64,000 bases of DNA from positions 124,001 through 188,000 of the forward strand of contig CAYOEM010000003.1 in NCBI GenBank assembly GCA_964402975.1, read 5' to 3'. Below the pieces are notes generated by a model, which saw only the letters and a list, made by a program, of their open reading frames with translations, was not told where the DNA came from and ran no database searches. A program made the translations under genes and the position numbers. Positions 44,170-52,540 of the stretch are shown here, one piece after another. The stretch comes from CAMDKS01 sp964402975. Lineage in GTDB: Bacteria; Bdellovibrionota_B; Oligoflexia; Oligoflexales; RGVZ01. Each line of letters starts with the position of its first letter. Position 1 is the first letter of the stretch.

Positions 44170-45168
44170 ATGGTGGTTTCAAAAAAAGTAATGGTATCGG
44201 GCATTCAGCCCACCAATAAGCTCACACTAGGCAATTATCTTGGCGCTATCAAGAATTGGGTCAAACTGCAGAGTGAATACGAGTGCTATTTTTTCGCTGT
44301 GGACTTGCATGCCATCACGTCAAAGCAGGACCCGAAAGAGCTAGCGGAGAATACGCTGTTTTCACTGGCGACGTATCTTGCTGCTGGCATCGACTTAAAT
44401 CACTCCACTATATTTGCCCAAAGCCACGTTCGGCAACATGCTGAACTTGCTTGGATTTTGAATTGTTACTCTTACATGGGTGAATTAGGTCGTATGACTC
44501 AGTTTAAGGATAAAAGCAGTAGAGCTGGCGAAACGATACCAGTTGGATTGTTTACATATCCGGTGCTCATGGCTGCCGATATCCTGCTTTATCAGACTGA
44601 GTTGGTACCAGTGGGTGCTGATCAAAAACAGCATCTGGAGCTTACGCGCGACATAGCTATCCGGATGAATAATTTATACGGAAATATTTTCAAGGTTCCC
44701 GAGCCTTTTATACCCAAGATTGGTGCGCGAATCATGGATCTCCAGGAGCCTAACGCAAAGATGAGTAAGAGTACCTCTAGTGAATTTGGTGCGGTGTATC
44801 TGAATGATTCGCCCAAAGATATCGAGAAAAAATTTAAACGCGCGGTGACCGATTCAGGTAGCGAAATTTCATATAGTGATGAAAAGCCGGGGGTTAAAAA
44901 TTTGATTGATATTCAATGCGCGATCACGGCGCGTTCGGTTGACGAAATTGTAAAGTCCTATCAAGGGAAAATGTACGGGCATTTGAAAGTGGAAACGGCC
45001 AACCTTGTGAGCGAGGAGCTTAGGCCGCTCCAGGATCGAACGAGGGCTTTTTTAAGTGACAAGGGAGAACTCCTAAGGATTCTAAAAGCCGGTGCGGACC
45101 GGGCAGCTGTCAGGGCTGAGGTTACGTTACGTAAAGTCTATGAGGTGATTGGATTTATAGGGTCATGA
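44170..45168 (+). CDS. trpS: Tryptophanyl-tRNA synthetase
   Basis: 332 residues. Class I synthetase: VSGIQPTNKLTLGNYLGAIKNW contains the HIGH-equivalent, and NAKMSKSTSS holds KMSKS. Tryptophan-recognition text (PVLMAADILLYQTELVPVGADQKQH) is typical of bacterial TrpRS. GAGG lies about 10 bp before the ATG at 44170. Single copy in this window. Confidence 0.95.
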   Translation: MVVSKKVMVSGIQPTNKLTLGNYLGAIKNWVKLQSEYECYFFAVDLHAITSKQDPKELAENTLFSLATYLAAGIDLNHSTIFAQSHVRQHAELAWILNCYSYMGELGRMTQFKDKSSRAGETIPVGLFTYPVLMAADILLYQTELVPVGADQKQHLELTRDIAIRMNNLYGNIFKVPEPFIPKIGARIMDLQEPNAKMSKSTSSEFGAVYLNDSPKDIEKKFKRAVTDSGSEISYSDEKPGVKNLIDIQCAITARSVDEIVKSYQGKMYGHLKVETANLVSEELRPLQDRTRAFLSDKGELLRILKAGADRAAVRAEVTLRKVYEVIGFIGS

Positions 45169-45173
45169 TCTGA

Positions 45174-45179
45174 TATAAT
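45174..45179 (+). promoter_or_regulatory. TATAAT -10 box before a secreted-protein gene
   Basis: A perfect TATAAT lies just after the trpS stop, 41 bp before the ATG at 45221. TTGGAT stands 19 bp upstream as a weak -35. Probably the promoter of the secreted protein. Confidence 0.35.
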
Positions 45180-45220
45180 TCTTAGCATTCAGAGAATATA
45201 TGTCATTTCAGGAGGTTTCC

Positions 45221-45877
45221 ATGAAAAGTCACGGCCGCGCGATTTTAATCGCCGCTATCGCGTCCCTCTTAAGCGTTGGTTTTACGCCCATTGACGGGAC
45301 TCCACGCGACCCGATCGGAGAAAAGGCAAACTATCAGCTCGATAAAAATGGCAATCGTACCACTAGCCTTGTCAGTGCTGGATCGGCTAAGGCTTCGGTA
45401 ACGGAATTCATCCCAGACCATGAGCAGGGCCCTAGCTACAACGTGAATCTCGACTACGATATCACGGTTCAATTCTACGGACGTCAGACTGGCACGGCCA
45501 AATGGGCCTTCGTTCAGGAGTTCTTTGATCCCGACTTTATGGCTCGTTTGCGCGAGACCGGGACTTACGAAACTCCCGATTATAAAATCCGTCATGAAGG
45601 CTTTGCGGATGCACGTAATTTAGATGGGTCGGTATATCCCCGATGTGACAAGGTTCTTATTTACGATGTAAAGATTCCTGATAAGCACAAACTAGAACAG
45701 ATTATTTACGGTGCAGCGGGTCTAAATCCGATGGCTATGGGTAATCCACCTGTTGAGAATCTTGAAATTCGCGCTCATATTTATGCAGGCGTACCAGTGC
45801 TTTCGGCTGTGAAGCTTGATTTGTCAGGTGTTGTTCAAGGAATGCCTGCAAAAGCTGGTTTTGACTACAAACGTTGA
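45221..45877 (+). CDS. Hypothetical secreted protein
   Basis: 218 residues from the ATG at 45221, with a perfect AGGAGG upstream. A signal peptide (KSHGRAILIAAIASLLSVGF) precedes a mature region dominated by beta-strand pattern (YNVNLDYDITVQFYGRQTG, NLEIRAHIYAGVPVLSAVKL). No Cys pair beyond a single C. No family recognised; perhaps a periplasmic beta protein. Confidence 0.6.
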   Translation: MKSHGRAILIAAIASLLSVGFTPIDGTPRDPIGEKANYQLDKNGNRTTSLVSAGSAKASVTEFIPDHEQGPSYNVNLDYDITVQFYGRQTGTAKWAFVQEFFDPDFMARLRETGTYETPDYKIRHEGFADARNLDGSVYPRCDKVLIYDVKIPDKHKLEQIIYGAAGLNPMAMGNPPVENLEIRAHIYAGVPVLSAVKLDLSGVVQGMPAKAGFDYKR

Positions 45878-45882
45878 TTGAC

Positions 45883-46989
45883 TTAAATGTGCTGCTTGGA
45901 ACTCCTAAGCAGCACGTTCCACGCTTTCCGATCCAAGTTGCTCACCAAGCTGCCCTCGACATCTTCCCGATTTTTAAATTTTATTATCCCGGTTTTTCTA
46001 GTCAGTTTAGATTTTGAGAACGTGATGCTCGCCTTGATTTTGTGACGAGTGATAGAGTGTTGGATCTCTCCCACTTTTTCTGCCAAAACTTTGCTGATCT
46101 CTTTGCTTGAGCCATCCAGTTCCCAAGCATCTCCAGACTTAATATAAGTGGCAAAGCCCCATGTGCCCGGAAGAAATTTCGCGTCCGTAGGGCGCTTGAA
46201 CAAAGCGAAGCCGGCCTTAGTTTTAATAATCTGGAGCTCAAGGCTCACGTCAATAGACTGCTGCTTCTTCTTTGGAGCTGGGGCGAGATGTTGAGACGAA
46301 TGCTTTAAAGCGAGGCAAATCTTTGATACCGGGCATGTCTCGCATGAGGGGTTGCTGGGCGTGCAAATCGTCTGGCCTAATTCCATGACTGCTTGGTTGA
46401 AGCAGCCGGGGTCGGTCTCTTGACAGATTTTGTCCATAATAACTTTGAACGCCTTTTTAAGGTGCGGCAAATTTGGTTCGGTTCGGATATCCATCAGCCG
46501 ACACAAGACACGCTCGACATTACCGTCCACAACCCCGAAAGGTTCATTTGCGGTTATGGACGCAATGGCAGCCGCAGTGTAAGTGCCGATTCCTGGTAAC
46601 CGTAGCCATTCATCATGACAGGTGGGCAATCCTTGATCGAGCGCGATAAGTTGCTTGCAAGCCTTGTGTAGCAGATCAAATCGTCGATAGTATCCAAGTC
46701 CTCGAACTGCGAGCCTAACGTCCTCGGGTTTTGCCTCAGCGAGTGAATCATAGCTAGGGTACCGTTTTAGGAATCTTTCGTAGACTGGGATAACCGCCTT
46801 GATGACAGTTTGTTGAAGCATGATCTCGCTAACCCAAACGTGCCAGGGGTCTTTGTGCTTGGCCCAGAGCGTCCGCCAAGGGAGGCTTCTGGCAGATTTT
46901 TTATACCAAGCTGTCAGCTTTTTTGAAAAAAAAACTCCATCTAATGCCAGAGCACTAGATGGAGTTTTTTTAGGGGATGTCGCCCTCAT
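45883..46989 (-). CDS. mutY: A/G-specific adenine DNA glycosylase
   Basis: 368 residues. Catalytic Glu in VSEIMLQQTVIKAV, helix-hairpin-helix LPGIGTYTAAAIASI, catalytic Asp in VVDGNVERVLCRL, the [4Fe-4S] site CTPSNPSCETCPVSKIC, and a Nudix-like C-terminal domain (LPGTWGFAT). MutY removes adenine paired with 8-oxoguanine. The ATG at 46989 places LTAWYKKSARSLPWR at the right spot, but the first 20 codons overlap a strong terminator hairpin. No other start codon fits the conserved N-terminus. Confidence 0.93.
   Translation of the reverse strand: MRATSPKKTPSSALALDGVFFSKKLTAWYKKSARSLPWRTLWAKHKDPWHVWVSEIMLQQTVIKAVIPVYERFLKRYPSYDSLAEAKPEDVRLAVRGLGYYRRFDLLHKACKQLIALDQGLPTCHDEWLRLPGIGTYTAAAIASITANEPFGVVDGNVERVLCRLMDIRTEPNLPHLKKAFKVIMDKICQETDPGCFNQAVMELGQTICTPSNPSCETCPVSKICLALKHSSQHLAPAPKKKQQSIDVSLELQIIKTKAGFALFKRPTDAKFLPGTWGFATYIKSGDAWELDGSSKEISKVLAEKVGEIQHSITRHKIKASITFSKSKLTRKTGIIKFKNREDVEGSLVSNLDRKAWNVLLRSSKQHI
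45889..45915. terminator. Inverted repeat at the convergent end of the secreted-protein gene and mutY
   Basis: A perfect 9-bp stem GTGCTGCTT / AAGCAGCAC with a 9-nt loop starts 12 bp after the secreted-protein stop and lies in the last codons of mutY. No clear T-run on either side, so its role as a transcription stop is uncertain. Confidence 0.4.
46930..46969 (-). terminator. Intrinsic terminator embedded in the mutY start region
   Basis: Stem ACTCCATCTA / TAGATGGAGT extended by A/T pairs to 14 bp, with a 12-nt loop, followed on the minus strand by a run of T. It lies 32 bp after the stop of the H1-like gene, so it should end that transcript, yet it encodes mutY residues about 7-20. Confidence 0.75.
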
Positions 46990-47001
46990 CGCAAGAGCTG
47001 A

Positions 47002-47514
47002 TTAGGATTTTTTAACCGCTTTTAAGCGGGTCTTTGCTGTTGGCTTCTTGCGAACAGTTGCAGCTTTGGTGGATGGTGACTTGGCTTTCTTAACTTTGCT
47101 AGCTACCTTTTTCGCGACGGGGCCGGCTTTTTTCTTGGCTGTTTCAGCGGCTGATTTGGCCGCATCTTTTACCTTAGCCAATGTTTTATCAACATCAAAT
47201 CCACGTTTCTCGGCTGCAGTTCTAACCTTGTCAGCGGCTTTTTTTACTGTTGAGCGCACTGTTGATTCAACGGTGTCCACGTTGATACCCGCTTTAGCAG
47301 CGTTTTTCTTGATTTCACCCACAACTTTGTTGATTGTTGGCTCAAATTCCTTGAGTTTTTTGCCCAGGATCTTTTCTATTTCAGCGCCAGCGGCAGAGAT
47401 GTTTTCCTTGGTCGCATACGATTTGACCTTTTTGATGAGCTCATCTGAGTCCTTCTTAACGGCGGTTTCCAGATTCTTAAGGTCTTTTTGAAGTTTTTTG
47501 ATGAAGTCTTTCAT
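47002..47514 (-). CDS. Histone H1-like Lys/Ala-rich protein
   Basis: 170 residues, with a GGAGACC ribosome site before the ATG. The N-terminal 100 residues form long amphipathic helices (KKLQKDLKNLETAVKKDSDE) and the C-terminal 65 are almost only Lys, Ala, Val, Thr, Ser, Pro (KKKAGPVAKKVASKVKKAK), like eukaryotic H1 tails and bacterial H1-like proteins (Hc1, AlgP). It probably binds DNA or RNA non-specifically. A phasin-like or stress protein is a second possibility given the helical N-terminus. Terminated inside mutY. Confidence 0.7.
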   Translation of the reverse strand: MKDFIKKLQKDLKNLETAVKKDSDELIKKVKSYATKENISAAGAEIEKILGKKLKEFEPTINKVVGEIKKNAAKAGINVDTVESTVRSTVKKAADKVRTAAEKRGFDVDKTLAKVKDAAKSAAETAKKKAGPVAKKVASKVKKAKSPSTKAATVRKKPTAKTRLKAVKKS

Positions 47515-47603
47515 GTCAGGGTCTCCTCGTTATTTATAGCGGTGGCTTATAGCTGCCGCCAGGGCCTAGGTTATACACATATTTCTACGTGTTTGAAAGG
47601 GTA

Positions 47604-48392
47604 TTACTGGTTAAATTTGGGATTTCTTTTCGCCAAAAATGCTTCAATTCCTTCTTTAGACTCATCACGGCTAAAGCATAGCGCAAACGCCGAGGCCTCA
47701 GCGGCTAACCCTGCATCTAGGCTCATATGCTGGGCATCTCTCACGAGGCGCTTGGTTTCGGTCACTGCCATTGGCCCTGTTTTATTCAACGCCTCTACGA
47801 TCTTATCGATTTCCGCGTCAAGCTTGTCGTCGTCGACAACTCTGGACGTTAGCCCCACCATGTGGGCCTCATCTGCGTTTAAAATCCGTCCGCGTCCAGT
47901 TAAAAGCATGTCAAGAGCCACGTGAATACCTACACGGTTAACAAGTCTCTGTGTTCCGCCGAAACCGGCAATCAGGCCTAAATTAACCTCGGGTTGACCA
48001 AACTTAGCAGATTTTGCAGCGACGACTAGGTCACAAGACATCGCCAGTTCGCACCCGCCACCAAGAGCAAATCCGCGGACTTTGGCAATGACAACCGCCG
48101 GCAAAGTGCCAATGATTCTGCCGATGGACTGGCCAAGTTCTGCAAATTGGTGAGCATCCTCTGCATTCATTTCTTTCATTTCAGCTATATCTGCTCCTGC
48201 AACAAAAGCCTTTTCCCCGGCACCTTCAATAATAACAGCTCGATGCGTGTTGGCGTCGAAGTCCTCGAGTAGGGCGCTTTCAATTTCTTCAAGTACGGTT
48301 TCATTTAAGGCATTAAGGGCGTCAGGACGATTAATCATAATCGTCAGTCTGCTGCCCTTTGTTTCCACTTTGAGGGATGAGTATTGAGACAT
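47604..48392 (-). CDS. Enoyl-CoA hydratase (crotonase family)
   Basis: 262 residues. Oxyanion-hole and catalytic text is complete: FVAGADIAEM, ALGGGCELAMSCD with the first Glu, and FGQPEVNLGLIAGFGGTQRL with the second Glu. This is a true hydratase pattern (both Glu present). It hydrates crotonyl-type enoyl-CoA. 18 bp separate it from the upstream 3-hydroxyacyl-CoA dehydrogenase gene, so the two form a unit for butyrate-type or beta-oxidation steps. Confidence 0.9.
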   Translation of the reverse strand: MSQYSSLKVETKGSRLTIMINRPDALNALNETVLEEIESALLEDFDANTHRAVIIEGAGEKAFVAGADIAEMKEMNAEDAHQFAELGQSIGRIIGTLPAVVIAKVRGFALGGGCELAMSCDLVVAAKSAKFGQPEVNLGLIAGFGGTQRLVNRVGIHVALDMLLTGRGRILNADEAHMVGLTSRVVDDDKLDAEIDKIVEALNKTGPMAVTETKRLVRDAQHMSLDAGLAAEASAFALCFSRDESKEGIEAFLAKRNPKFNQ

Positions 48393-48410
48393 TTATTTGC
48401 TCCCGTATGA

Positions 48411-49271
48411 CTAGTATTTGTAAACGCCGCGTTTGGTTTTTCGGCCGTACCATCCCGCTTCAACGTATTTCGCGAGCAGCGGTGACGGACGATAGCGCGG
48501 ATCCCCTAAACCCTCGTGCAAAACCTTCATGATGGCTAAGCATGTGTCCAGTCCAATAAAGTCGGCTAGAGTCAAAGGACCCATTGGTTGGTTTGTTCCA
48601 AGCTTCATGCCTTTGTCGATATCTTCCGCCGAGGCTACACCTTCCATCAAAGCATTGAAGGCTTCGTTAATCATGGGCATCAGAATTCGATTGACGACAA
48701 ATCCGGGGTAATCGGCACTTTTTGATGTTTCCTTTCCGAGTCCCGTCGCTAGGTCGACGACGCGCTGCGTGGTTTCTGCAGACGTGGCCATACCGGGAAT
48801 AACCTCGACCAATTTCATTAATGGTACTGGATTCATGAAGTGCATGCCTATGAATTTATCGGGTCTCGAGGTGGCTGCAGCAAGGCGTGTGATAGGAATT
48901 GATGAGGTATTGCTGGCTAACACGCATGTCGGTTTTGCGAGTTTATCGAGCGACTGAAAGAGCTCAGTTTTGATGCGTTCGTTCTCGACGATGCCTTCTA
49001 TGATAATGTCGCAATCCTTGAGACTTGATAGGTCGGATGAATAGGAAATATTTGATAGGCCCGCGGCTTTTTGTTCCGGAGTAATCAGGTTTTTTGAAGC
49101 GAGTTTTTCTAGAGACGTCGATATGACATCTTTAGCGCTGATGAGCTGTTTAGGGTTTATGTCGACCAGGGTTGTTTTCAAGCCAAACGTGGCGCATACT
49201 TGCGTAATTCCAGCGCCCATCTGACCGCCGCCGACGATGCCGGCCACTTGAAATCCTGCGATACTAGCCAT
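48411..49271 (-). CDS. 3-hydroxybutyryl-CoA dehydrogenase
   Basis: 286 residues from the ATG at 49271 (GGGAG upstream); a longer frame adds 29 residues without support. NAD motif GIVGGGQMGAGITQV, the catalytic His in GMHFMNPVPLMKLVEVI, GFVVNRILMPMINEAF and the C-terminal GPLTLADFIGLD region are those of PaaH/Hbd-type single-domain enzymes. It oxidises 3-hydroxyacyl-CoA to 3-ketoacyl-CoA, or the reverse. No thiolase gene is in the window to complete the cycle. Confidence 0.92.
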   Translation of the reverse strand: MASIAGFQVAGIVGGGQMGAGITQVCATFGLKTTLVDINPKQLISAKDVISTSLEKLASKNLITPEQKAAGLSNISYSSDLSSLKDCDIIIEGIVENERIKTELFQSLDKLAKPTCVLASNTSSIPITRLAAATSRPDKFIGMHFMNPVPLMKLVEVIPGMATSAETTQRVVDLATGLGKETSKSADYPGFVVNRILMPMINEAFNALMEGVASAEDIDKGMKLGTNQPMGPLTLADFIGLDTCLAIMKVLHEGLGDPRYRPSPLLAKYVEAGWYGRKTKRGVYKY

Positions 49272-49536
49272 GCGTTTTTTCTCCCAATTTCCTAAAATTG
49301 CTTGGGTTTTCCAGACTCCAGAAACCAGCACTGTAAAGCATTTGGGCAATTTGTCCAAAAGATTTGGGGGGTTATCCTATAACCCTTGGAAATCAATGAG
49401 GTAATTTTTGGCTCGCGGCTTGCACGGTAGAGCTCGGAAGTGGGCTATTTGTCTTGAGGCCGTCGAGGCCCAGGCTTACTTCGATTCCTTGGTTTAGCTG
49501 ACGTGGATGTGATGTTGTTGCTGTGGCGGTGGAGTT

Positions 49537-51201
49537 ATGAGGGCGCGATTTAGTAAGTTCCCATTTTTAGGTATTGCGTTAATACTTGGCGCTTGCGGAT
49601 CATCTGATTTGGACGCCCCCAAGAGGCTTGATAAGCCTCGTAGTACCGGTAATTACAACACCTTTAGTGCTGAAGAGTTCAAGAATTTTACAGTTCCCCA
49701 AAAGTGGGGTTTTTCAGATACGAATGAAACGCTTGCCGTTTTGTCGATTTCCGGTTTTTCAAAAACGTACACCGCTAAGCTTCTGCTTGATGGCGCGACG
49801 CAGCCTGGCGTTATGCCGCAGATTCTGGCCCCATCTGTCAGAGCTGAGGTTACCACTAACGGTGCGTTACGATTCTTGCGTGGAGCCCCTCTAGGTGACT
49901 CCCTTTTAAAAGAATTTGCTACCGATGAAAATATAGCGGCTGAAGTTCGAAAGTCGCTCACCAAGATGTTAAATAACGGATTGGCGAACTATGGCGGGTC
50001 AACCCTTTCGCAGAGATATAAGTTCAACTTCGATCATTTTGTGCCCGGCTCCGCAGGTCAATATTCGTTTGACGTGCAAGATCAAGCCGCCAAATGGAAT
50101 CTTGTCTGGGCTACGGATGGGCTTTTCTCCGGCAAAGCACCAATAGATGGCGTGGACCATGGTCTGCAGTTACTTCACGTTTTGAAGACGATGTCCGAGT
50201 GGGCGTATCTGCTGGGGCTTGATGGAGAGGGTGGATTATCCAAATACGGCGGTCTAACGAAGCGATGGGAAAATAATCAGGTTATTCTTGCAAAATCAGT
50301 CGCTACGAGCGATCCAGCCTTTTCTAAACAACTTGTAACCGGGCGTTATACAGTCAGGGTACCCCGCAATATTTCCGCAGTGGATTTGGCCCTGCGAGGC
50401 GGGGAGCAGTGGATCTCCGTTGTCCAGCCTGTCATGTTGCTTGAACAATCAAATGTTTGGCTATCCGCAGCTAATGCTTTCGCGAGGCTGAGAGCTGATC
50501 AAAGGCGTTATACATATTCGCTTTATTCAGGTCAGAGCCCAGTTTTTGGAGGTGGAGTAGATTTGCTTCCACTCGCGTTTTTGGCAAGCATGGCGACTCT
50601 TTTGGATGGTCCATTTATCGATGCAGATTCACAACGAATATTCGCATTTGCTTGTCCTGATAAAAATTGTCAAACGGCAGATGTTAGATCTGCTGCGCGT
50701 ATGACTCTAGCGTTAGCTCGGTGGGTTGAGGCTACAAAAAATATCGCCACTGTGCCCATGGACCGGGATGCAAGAAGTAAAATTGTTGAATCCCAAGCAT
50801 CTTTAAAGAAAGCTCTGCAATTCGCATCTCGGGCTTTGATGGGCGAACTAGCGGAGTCGAAAGTTATAGGTGGCAGAAAATGGGTGAGGGTGAACGTACC
50901 CCAAGGCTATGAGAACGATGCGGCGGCAATTTCTGCTGAAGTTATTGGTACGTTAGCTTATGTCGAACGACGGATTTTGAATAGCCCTCTAGCTTACGAC
51001 CGGATTCGGATGCTGGCAAATGGTCATGCTGCCACATTTTTCCAGAGTGGTGATGCGGCTAGGTCGGGAGAAGCGATTTTGTGGAATGCGAGAATGATCA
51101 GAGAGCTCAACAGGTCCAATATGAACGCCCAGCTACCATGGTTAGACCGGGTGACGACGTCGTATAAGCAGGCAGTAGGACAGGAGTGGGACGAACAATG
51201 A
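49537..51201 (+). CDS. Large hypothetical lipoprotein
   Basis: 554 residues with GGTGGAG before the ATG. The signal peptide ends in ILGAC, a good lipobox (Cys about 20). The mature protein is alpha-helix rich with one Cys pair (FACPDKNC) near residue 370 and no membrane span. No family recognised. Its TGA overlaps the ATG of the next gene (ATGA), so the lipoprotein and the barrel protein are translated together and probably act together at the outer membrane. Confidence 0.7.
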   Translation: MRARFSKFPFLGIALILGACGSSDLDAPKRLDKPRSTGNYNTFSAEEFKNFTVPQKWGFSDTNETLAVLSISGFSKTYTAKLLLDGATQPGVMPQILAPSVRAEVTTNGALRFLRGAPLGDSLLKEFATDENIAAEVRKSLTKMLNNGLANYGGSTLSQRYKFNFDHFVPGSAGQYSFDVQDQAAKWNLVWATDGLFSGKAPIDGVDHGLQLLHVLKTMSEWAYLLGLDGEGGLSKYGGLTKRWENNQVILAKSVATSDPAFSKQLVTGRYTVRVPRNISAVDLALRGGEQWISVVQPVMLLEQSNVWLSAANAFARLRADQRRYTYSLYSGQSPVFGGGVDLLPLAFLASMATLLDGPFIDADSQRIFAFACPDKNCQTADVRSAARMTLALARWVEATKNIATVPMDRDARSKIVESQASLKKALQFASRALMGELAESKVIGGRKWVRVNVPQGYENDAAAISAEVIGTLAYVERRILNSPLAYDRIRMLANGHAATFFQSGDAARSGEAILWNARMIRELNRSNMNAQLPWLDRVTTSYKQAVGQEWDEQ

Positions 51202-52538
51202 GAATGCTGAAATACATCATCAGCTTGCTGATTCTTGTTTTTATAGATGTGACGGCTGTTCACGCCCAAGTGTTACCTAAGGGTGTCGGAGCAGTCTACA
51301 TGGGGAGTCGTCAGTACAGCAGCGGCACGCCATACTTCGATGTGAATGGAAAACCGACGACGCTCTCAGAGCGGTTCGATATGAATTATAACGGTTCATT
51401 TCTAAGGTCTGGTAAGGCTGGAACCGATTTGAAAGCGCTTTACGACAACATCCGTGCGTTCGAATCCGTTAAGGGTGGGCAGGATCGTACGATGGCAGAT
51501 GAGCTAGAGCTTGGAGTTCAGAAGGCGACTGTTGATCTGGAGTTCGATGCAAAAGTTCTCGGCTTTGGGTACGGATTAACGGATAAATGGACCCTATTGT
51601 TGGGCATTCCTATTATGCGGGCATCGATAGCTGCCGATATTAACGTTTCTGGAAATAACAATGCTTTGGCGATCAAAAATCGCCTCGGCGATGCAGCATT
51701 TGATGAGTTGAAAGACGGTCTGGACCAAGCATCTCGAATAAATCGAAACACGATACTTTCGAAAATTAACGATGAATATAAATATAAAGATATCAGCTAC
51801 TGGGAGTACGCCGGTCTTGGTGATTTATTAATCGGTGGCAGAACATCCTGGGATTTTCCTAAAGCCAAGGGACCTCGATATTCACTGATGTTGACGACGT
51901 ATATCAGTCTACCAACTGGCCCACAGTACGACCCTGATGCTTTAGCGCAGGTTCCTATTTCGCGTGGCTTTACCGCCCTTGATATAACGTCTGATCACAA
52001 GTTTAAGTGGGAGTTTCTAACATTAGGATCTGAGCTTGGCGGTGCCTTTGGTTTGCCTCAGAAAACCAAGCGTCGTGTTCCCGTTGGCAGTGAGGTTTTA
52101 ATTACTCCTGATAGAAAAGTTGACGTGAATTGGTCACCCGGCCCTGAAACTTGGGTTTCCGCCTATGCAGGCGTTGGTACGTCCACGTACCAGGCCACCT
52201 ATAAGCTTGGAATCAACGAAGACCTTCCGGATACGTTTAGCGGTCCAATCGAGGGAGACTATGAACTGATGGGCGAGGAAGCCTCATCGCAGGAGATTTA
52301 TCATCAACTAATTTTTACGCTATCGACGGTTGATTCTTACAACAATAACAAATTTTTTATGCCATTCATTGTGACTTTAACAGGCCATCAGTCTATTGGT
52401 GGCCGTACGACGCTCGGCAAGAGGTATGTTGAATTGACCTTCATGACATTCTTTAAGACGCCAGCTGCTGCTGCCGAGTCCTCAAAAACTGGAGAGGGTT
52501 TAGCTATGAATACTCGCTCCAGGAAGACCGGCCGATAA
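51198..52538 (+). CDS. Outer-membrane beta-barrel-like protein
   Basis: 446 residues from the ATG at 51198, in a 4-bp overlap with the lipoprotein gene and with AGGAGTGGG upstream. A signal peptide (LKYIISLLILVFIDVTAVHA) is followed by amphipathic strands (GFGYGLTDKWTLLLGIPIM, YSLMLTTYISLPTG, ETWVSAYAGVGTSTYQATYKLG) typical of barrels. The last strand-like segment (RYVELTFMTFFKT) is followed by a 25-residue Ala/Ser/Arg tail, unusual for a barrel that should end in F or W. Function unknown; a transporter-like porin is a guess. Confidence 0.65.
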   Translation: MRMLKYIISLLILVFIDVTAVHAQVLPKGVGAVYMGSRQYSSGTPYFDVNGKPTTLSERFDMNYNGSFLRSGKAGTDLKALYDNIRAFESVKGGQDRTMADELELGVQKATVDLEFDAKVLGFGYGLTDKWTLLLGIPIMRASIAADINVSGNNNALAIKNRLGDAAFDELKDGLDQASRINRNTILSKINDEYKYKDISYWEYAGLGDLLIGGRTSWDFPKAKGPRYSLMLTTYISLPTGPQYDPDALAQVPISRGFTALDITSDHKFKWEFLTLGSELGGAFGLPQKTKRRVPVGSEVLITPDRKVDVNWSPGPETWVSAYAGVGTSTYQATYKLGINEDLPDTFSGPIEGDYELMGEEASSQEIYHQLIFTLSTVDSYNNNKFFMPFIVTLTGHQSIGGRTTLGKRYVELTFMTFFKTPAAAAESSKTGEGLAMNTRSRKTGR

Positions 52539-52540
52539 AG

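Noticed and set aside
47048..47491. 147-residue open frame opposite the H1-like gene
   Set aside because: It is the antisense of Lys/Ala codons, giving Phe/Leu/Ala/Ser-rich text with no ribosome site. The H1-like protein has a proper ribosome site and terminator.
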